From SAR202 cluster bacterium (lineage in GTDB: Bacteria > Chloroflexota > Dehalococcoidia > UBA3495), in assembly GCA_009392775.1 (NCBI GenBank), contig VFFT01000104.1, positions 1 through 8,289 of the forward strand: a DNA stretch of 8,289 nucleotides, written 5' to 3'. The notes under the pieces were generated by a model that had not been told where the DNA came from, made no database searches, and worked only from the letters and a program-made list of their open reading frames with translations. Position numbers and translations under genes: made by a program. Shown here piece by piece: positions 6,975 to 8,289 of this stretch (position 1 is the stretch's first letter; each line of letters opens with the position of its first letter).

Positions 6975-7825
6975 AAATACATGCACCTGGGAAAATAAAC
7001 CTGAGCCTAGAGATTCTTGCCCGTAGAAACGATGACTTTCATGAAATTAAAACTGTTATCCAGCGTATAGATCTATCGGATGTTATCGAAATTGAAGAAC
7101 GTCCTCAGTTGATTGTCGAGTGCGATGACCAAAATATATCTGATGATATTAATTTGGTTAGGAGAGTTGCTGATAAATTATTAGAACACACTGGATGCGG
7201 TCGGGGGGCATATATTAGATTGCAGAAACATATTCCCGTGGGCTTTGGTCTGGGAGGCGGAAGTAGTGATGCTGCAGCGACTATCAAGGCATTAAACAAA
7301 TTATGGAATCTAAATCTGGCATCGGGAGTTTTGGCAGATATAGGCGCTAGTGTGGGTTCTGACATACCGGCTCTATTGTGTGAAACCACAGTTTTGGGTG
7401 AAGGTAGAGGAGAATTAATATCGAGGGCACCGGGGCTAGATGGTACGCCTATCATACTTGTATTTCCTAAACTTACGATGGCTAACAAGACAAAGCAGAT
7501 GTACGGAAAGATTAGGCCTGATCATTATACTGATGGGACGGCAACGGACAGACTGATACATAATCTGCGGAACGAGTTGATTGTTGAGGCCGACATGTCT
7601 AATGTCTTTGAAACAGTTGCCTTTGAAACCTTTGATGGTCTCCAGATTTTGAAAGATTCTGTCGAGGGAAAAACAGGCTTATCGCTACATCTTTGTGGTT
7701 CAGGGCCTGCAATGTTTGCTATAGATAAGCCAACTAGTATATATACAGAGGTCAGCGAAATTTGCTCATTCTATGAGGCTGAGACCAAACTAGTACATGC
7801 TATAATTTCAAGTCAAATGTACTAA
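6971..7825 (+). CDS. ispE: 4-diphosphocytidyl-2-C-methyl-D-erythritol kinase
   Basis: GHMP-family kinase that phosphorylates CDP-methylerythritol in the non-mevalonate (MEP) pathway to isopentenyl diphosphate. From GTG 6971 it has 284 aa, normal length, and begins MKIHAPGKINLSL with the conserved Lys8. The glycine-rich ATP loop PVGFGLGGGSSDAAA is at 89-103. Asp131 in GSDIPAL fits the catalytic aspartate, and LCGSGPAMFA at 241-250 is the C-terminal GHMP motif. The GTG overlaps the rsmA TGA as GTGA (6971-6974), indicating translational coupling, with a GGAGA at 6956-6960. An ATG at 6932 would add 13 residues encoded within the rsmA end and is unlikely. The rsmA-ispE pairing is common in bacteria. 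It implies the organism makes isoprenoids by the MEP route. Confidence 0.94.
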   Translation: MKIHAPGKINLSLEILARRNDDFHEIKTVIQRIDLSDVIEIEERPQLIVECDDQNISDDINLVRRVADKLLEHTGCGRGAYIRLQKHIPVGFGLGGGSSDAAATIKALNKLWNLNLASGVLADIGASVGSDIPALLCETTVLGEGRGELISRAPGLDGTPIILVFPKLTMANKTKQMYGKIRPDHYTDGTATDRLIHNLRNELIVEADMSNVFETVAFETFDGLQILKDSVEGKTGLSLHLCGSGPAMFAIDKPTSIYTEVSEICSFYEAETKLVHAIISSQMY

Positions 7826-7860
7826 TAATTACATATGAGAAAGTTTAGGCGAGATACATT

Positions 7861-8289
7861 ATGAATGTTTTGGGAACCATTTCGATACCATTTGATCCAT
7901 ATATAATTGGCCTGGGGCCATTCCTGTTTTCGTGGCACGGATTTTTTACGGTTGTTGGTGTGGCTGTGGCTGTTTACTTGGTCCATAAATTTGGGATAAG
8001 GCAAGGACTGAGCTCAGATGCAATACTATCTATAGCAATGTGGTGCATCATTGGGGGCATAGTTGGAGCTCGTATATTACATGTAGTGGACTTTTGGAAC
8101 AGCGGAGGAGTCTGTGGAAAGGCTTTTACTGGTTATGGAGACTGCCCCTTGACAATATTTATGGTTTGGAAGGGCGGTATAGCGATTCTCGGTGCGGTAT
8201 TGGGAGGATTTGCGGGTGGATCAGGCTATATTATGGTCAGAAATTCGGATTGGTTTCTAGCGGTATGGGATAAGTGTTTCAAATTCTTG
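7861..8289 (+). CDS. lgt: Prolipoprotein diacylglyceryl transferase, 5' part (runs off window)
   Basis: Integral membrane enzyme that transfers diacylglycerol from phosphatidylglycerol to the lipobox cysteine of prolipoproteins, the first step of lipoprotein maturation. Only the first 143 codons are here, and the frame is open at the right edge. Lgt features: N-terminal FDPYIIGLGPFLFSWHG leading into a first hydrophobic helix (about 18-41), IIGGIVGARILHVVDFW (63-79, with the GAR motif), and IFMVWKGGIAILGAVLGG (99-116). The family signature arginine region lies beyond the window. Residue 110 is Leu where the E. coli enzyme has His103. Cys85 and Cys95 lie in the loop between predicted helices 2 and 3. 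The ATG has an imperfect ribosome site (aggcgag, 7847-7853), 35 nt after ispE, so it is probably in the same operon. Confidence 0.9.
   Translation, partial: MNVLGTISIPFDPYIIGLGPFLFSWHGFFTVVGVAVAVYLVHKFGIRQGLSSDAILSIAMWCIIGGIVGARILHVVDFWNSGGVCGKAFTGYGDCPLTIFMVWKGGIAILGAVLGGFAGGSGYIMVRNSDWFLAVWDKCFKFL

Noticed and set aside
7835..7864. Nine-codon frame just before lgt whose TGA overlaps the lgt ATG
   Set aside because: The ATGA overlap looks like a coupling leader, but there is no ribosome site before it, it is very short, and chance is sufficient explanation.
7822..8273. Reading frames at 7822-8004 (minus) and 8040-8273 (plus) as genes
   Set aside because: Both are shadows of the lgt frame, which covers 7861 to the window edge with clear family motifs.

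Overview
The window reads as ordinary chromosomal core-genome DNA from a free-living bacterium of low to moderate G+C. Two tRNA genes (Lys-CTT, Leu-TAG) are followed by two ABC-transporter ATPases of the oligopeptide/dipeptide type and then by the ribosomal GTPase gene lepA, all on the plus strand. A convergent minus-strand pair, galU and a DinB-fold gene, comes next. A plus-strand block then holds a large-type signal recognition particle RNA, rsmA (ksgA), ispE and the 5' part of lgt, which runs off the right edge.

Organism (inference): the SRP RNA is the long form with an Alu domain, about 274 nt, close in layout to the Bacillus scRNA and unlike the short 4.5S RNA of proteobacteria. With the mixed housekeeping gene order, the DinB-like protein and the protein sequence style, I lean to Chloroflexota (SAR202/Dehalococcoidia-like, possibly marine). 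I cannot confirm this without a search, and another deep-branching or Gram-positive lineage is possible.

Layout and start choices: several genes start at positions other than the longest reading frame. rsmA begins at TTG 6159, because the upstream ATG at 6057 lies inside the SRP RNA. ispE begins at GTG 6971, overlapping the rsmA stop by 4 nt (GTGA). The DinB-like gene begins at ATG 4892, because the upstream GTG sits on its Shine-Dalgarno sequence. galU most likely begins at ATG 5800. lgt (7861 to the edge) is open at its 3' end.

Regulation visible in sequence: galU and the SRP RNA are divergent and appear to have interleaved promoters. The SRP promoter (TTGACA, 17 bp, TAACAT) predicts a transcription start at the first base of SRP helix 1. 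The galU promoter (TCGATA, 18 bp, TACAAT) predicts an almost leaderless mRNA. rsmA starts only 19 nt after the end of SRP helix 1, so rsmA-ispE(-lgt) are probably expressed by read-through of, or processing from, the SRP transcript.

Functions: peptide-import energising (dppD, dppF), translation and ribosome maturation (tRNAs, lepA, rsmA), membrane protein targeting and lipoprotein maturation (SRP RNA, lgt), isoprenoid precursor synthesis (ispE) and UDP-glucose supply (galU). I found no mobile element, CRISPR array, phage gene or defence system, and no candidate for a new biological system. The points worth a second look are local: transcription architecture, start sites, orphan transporter ATPases and cysteine motifs.
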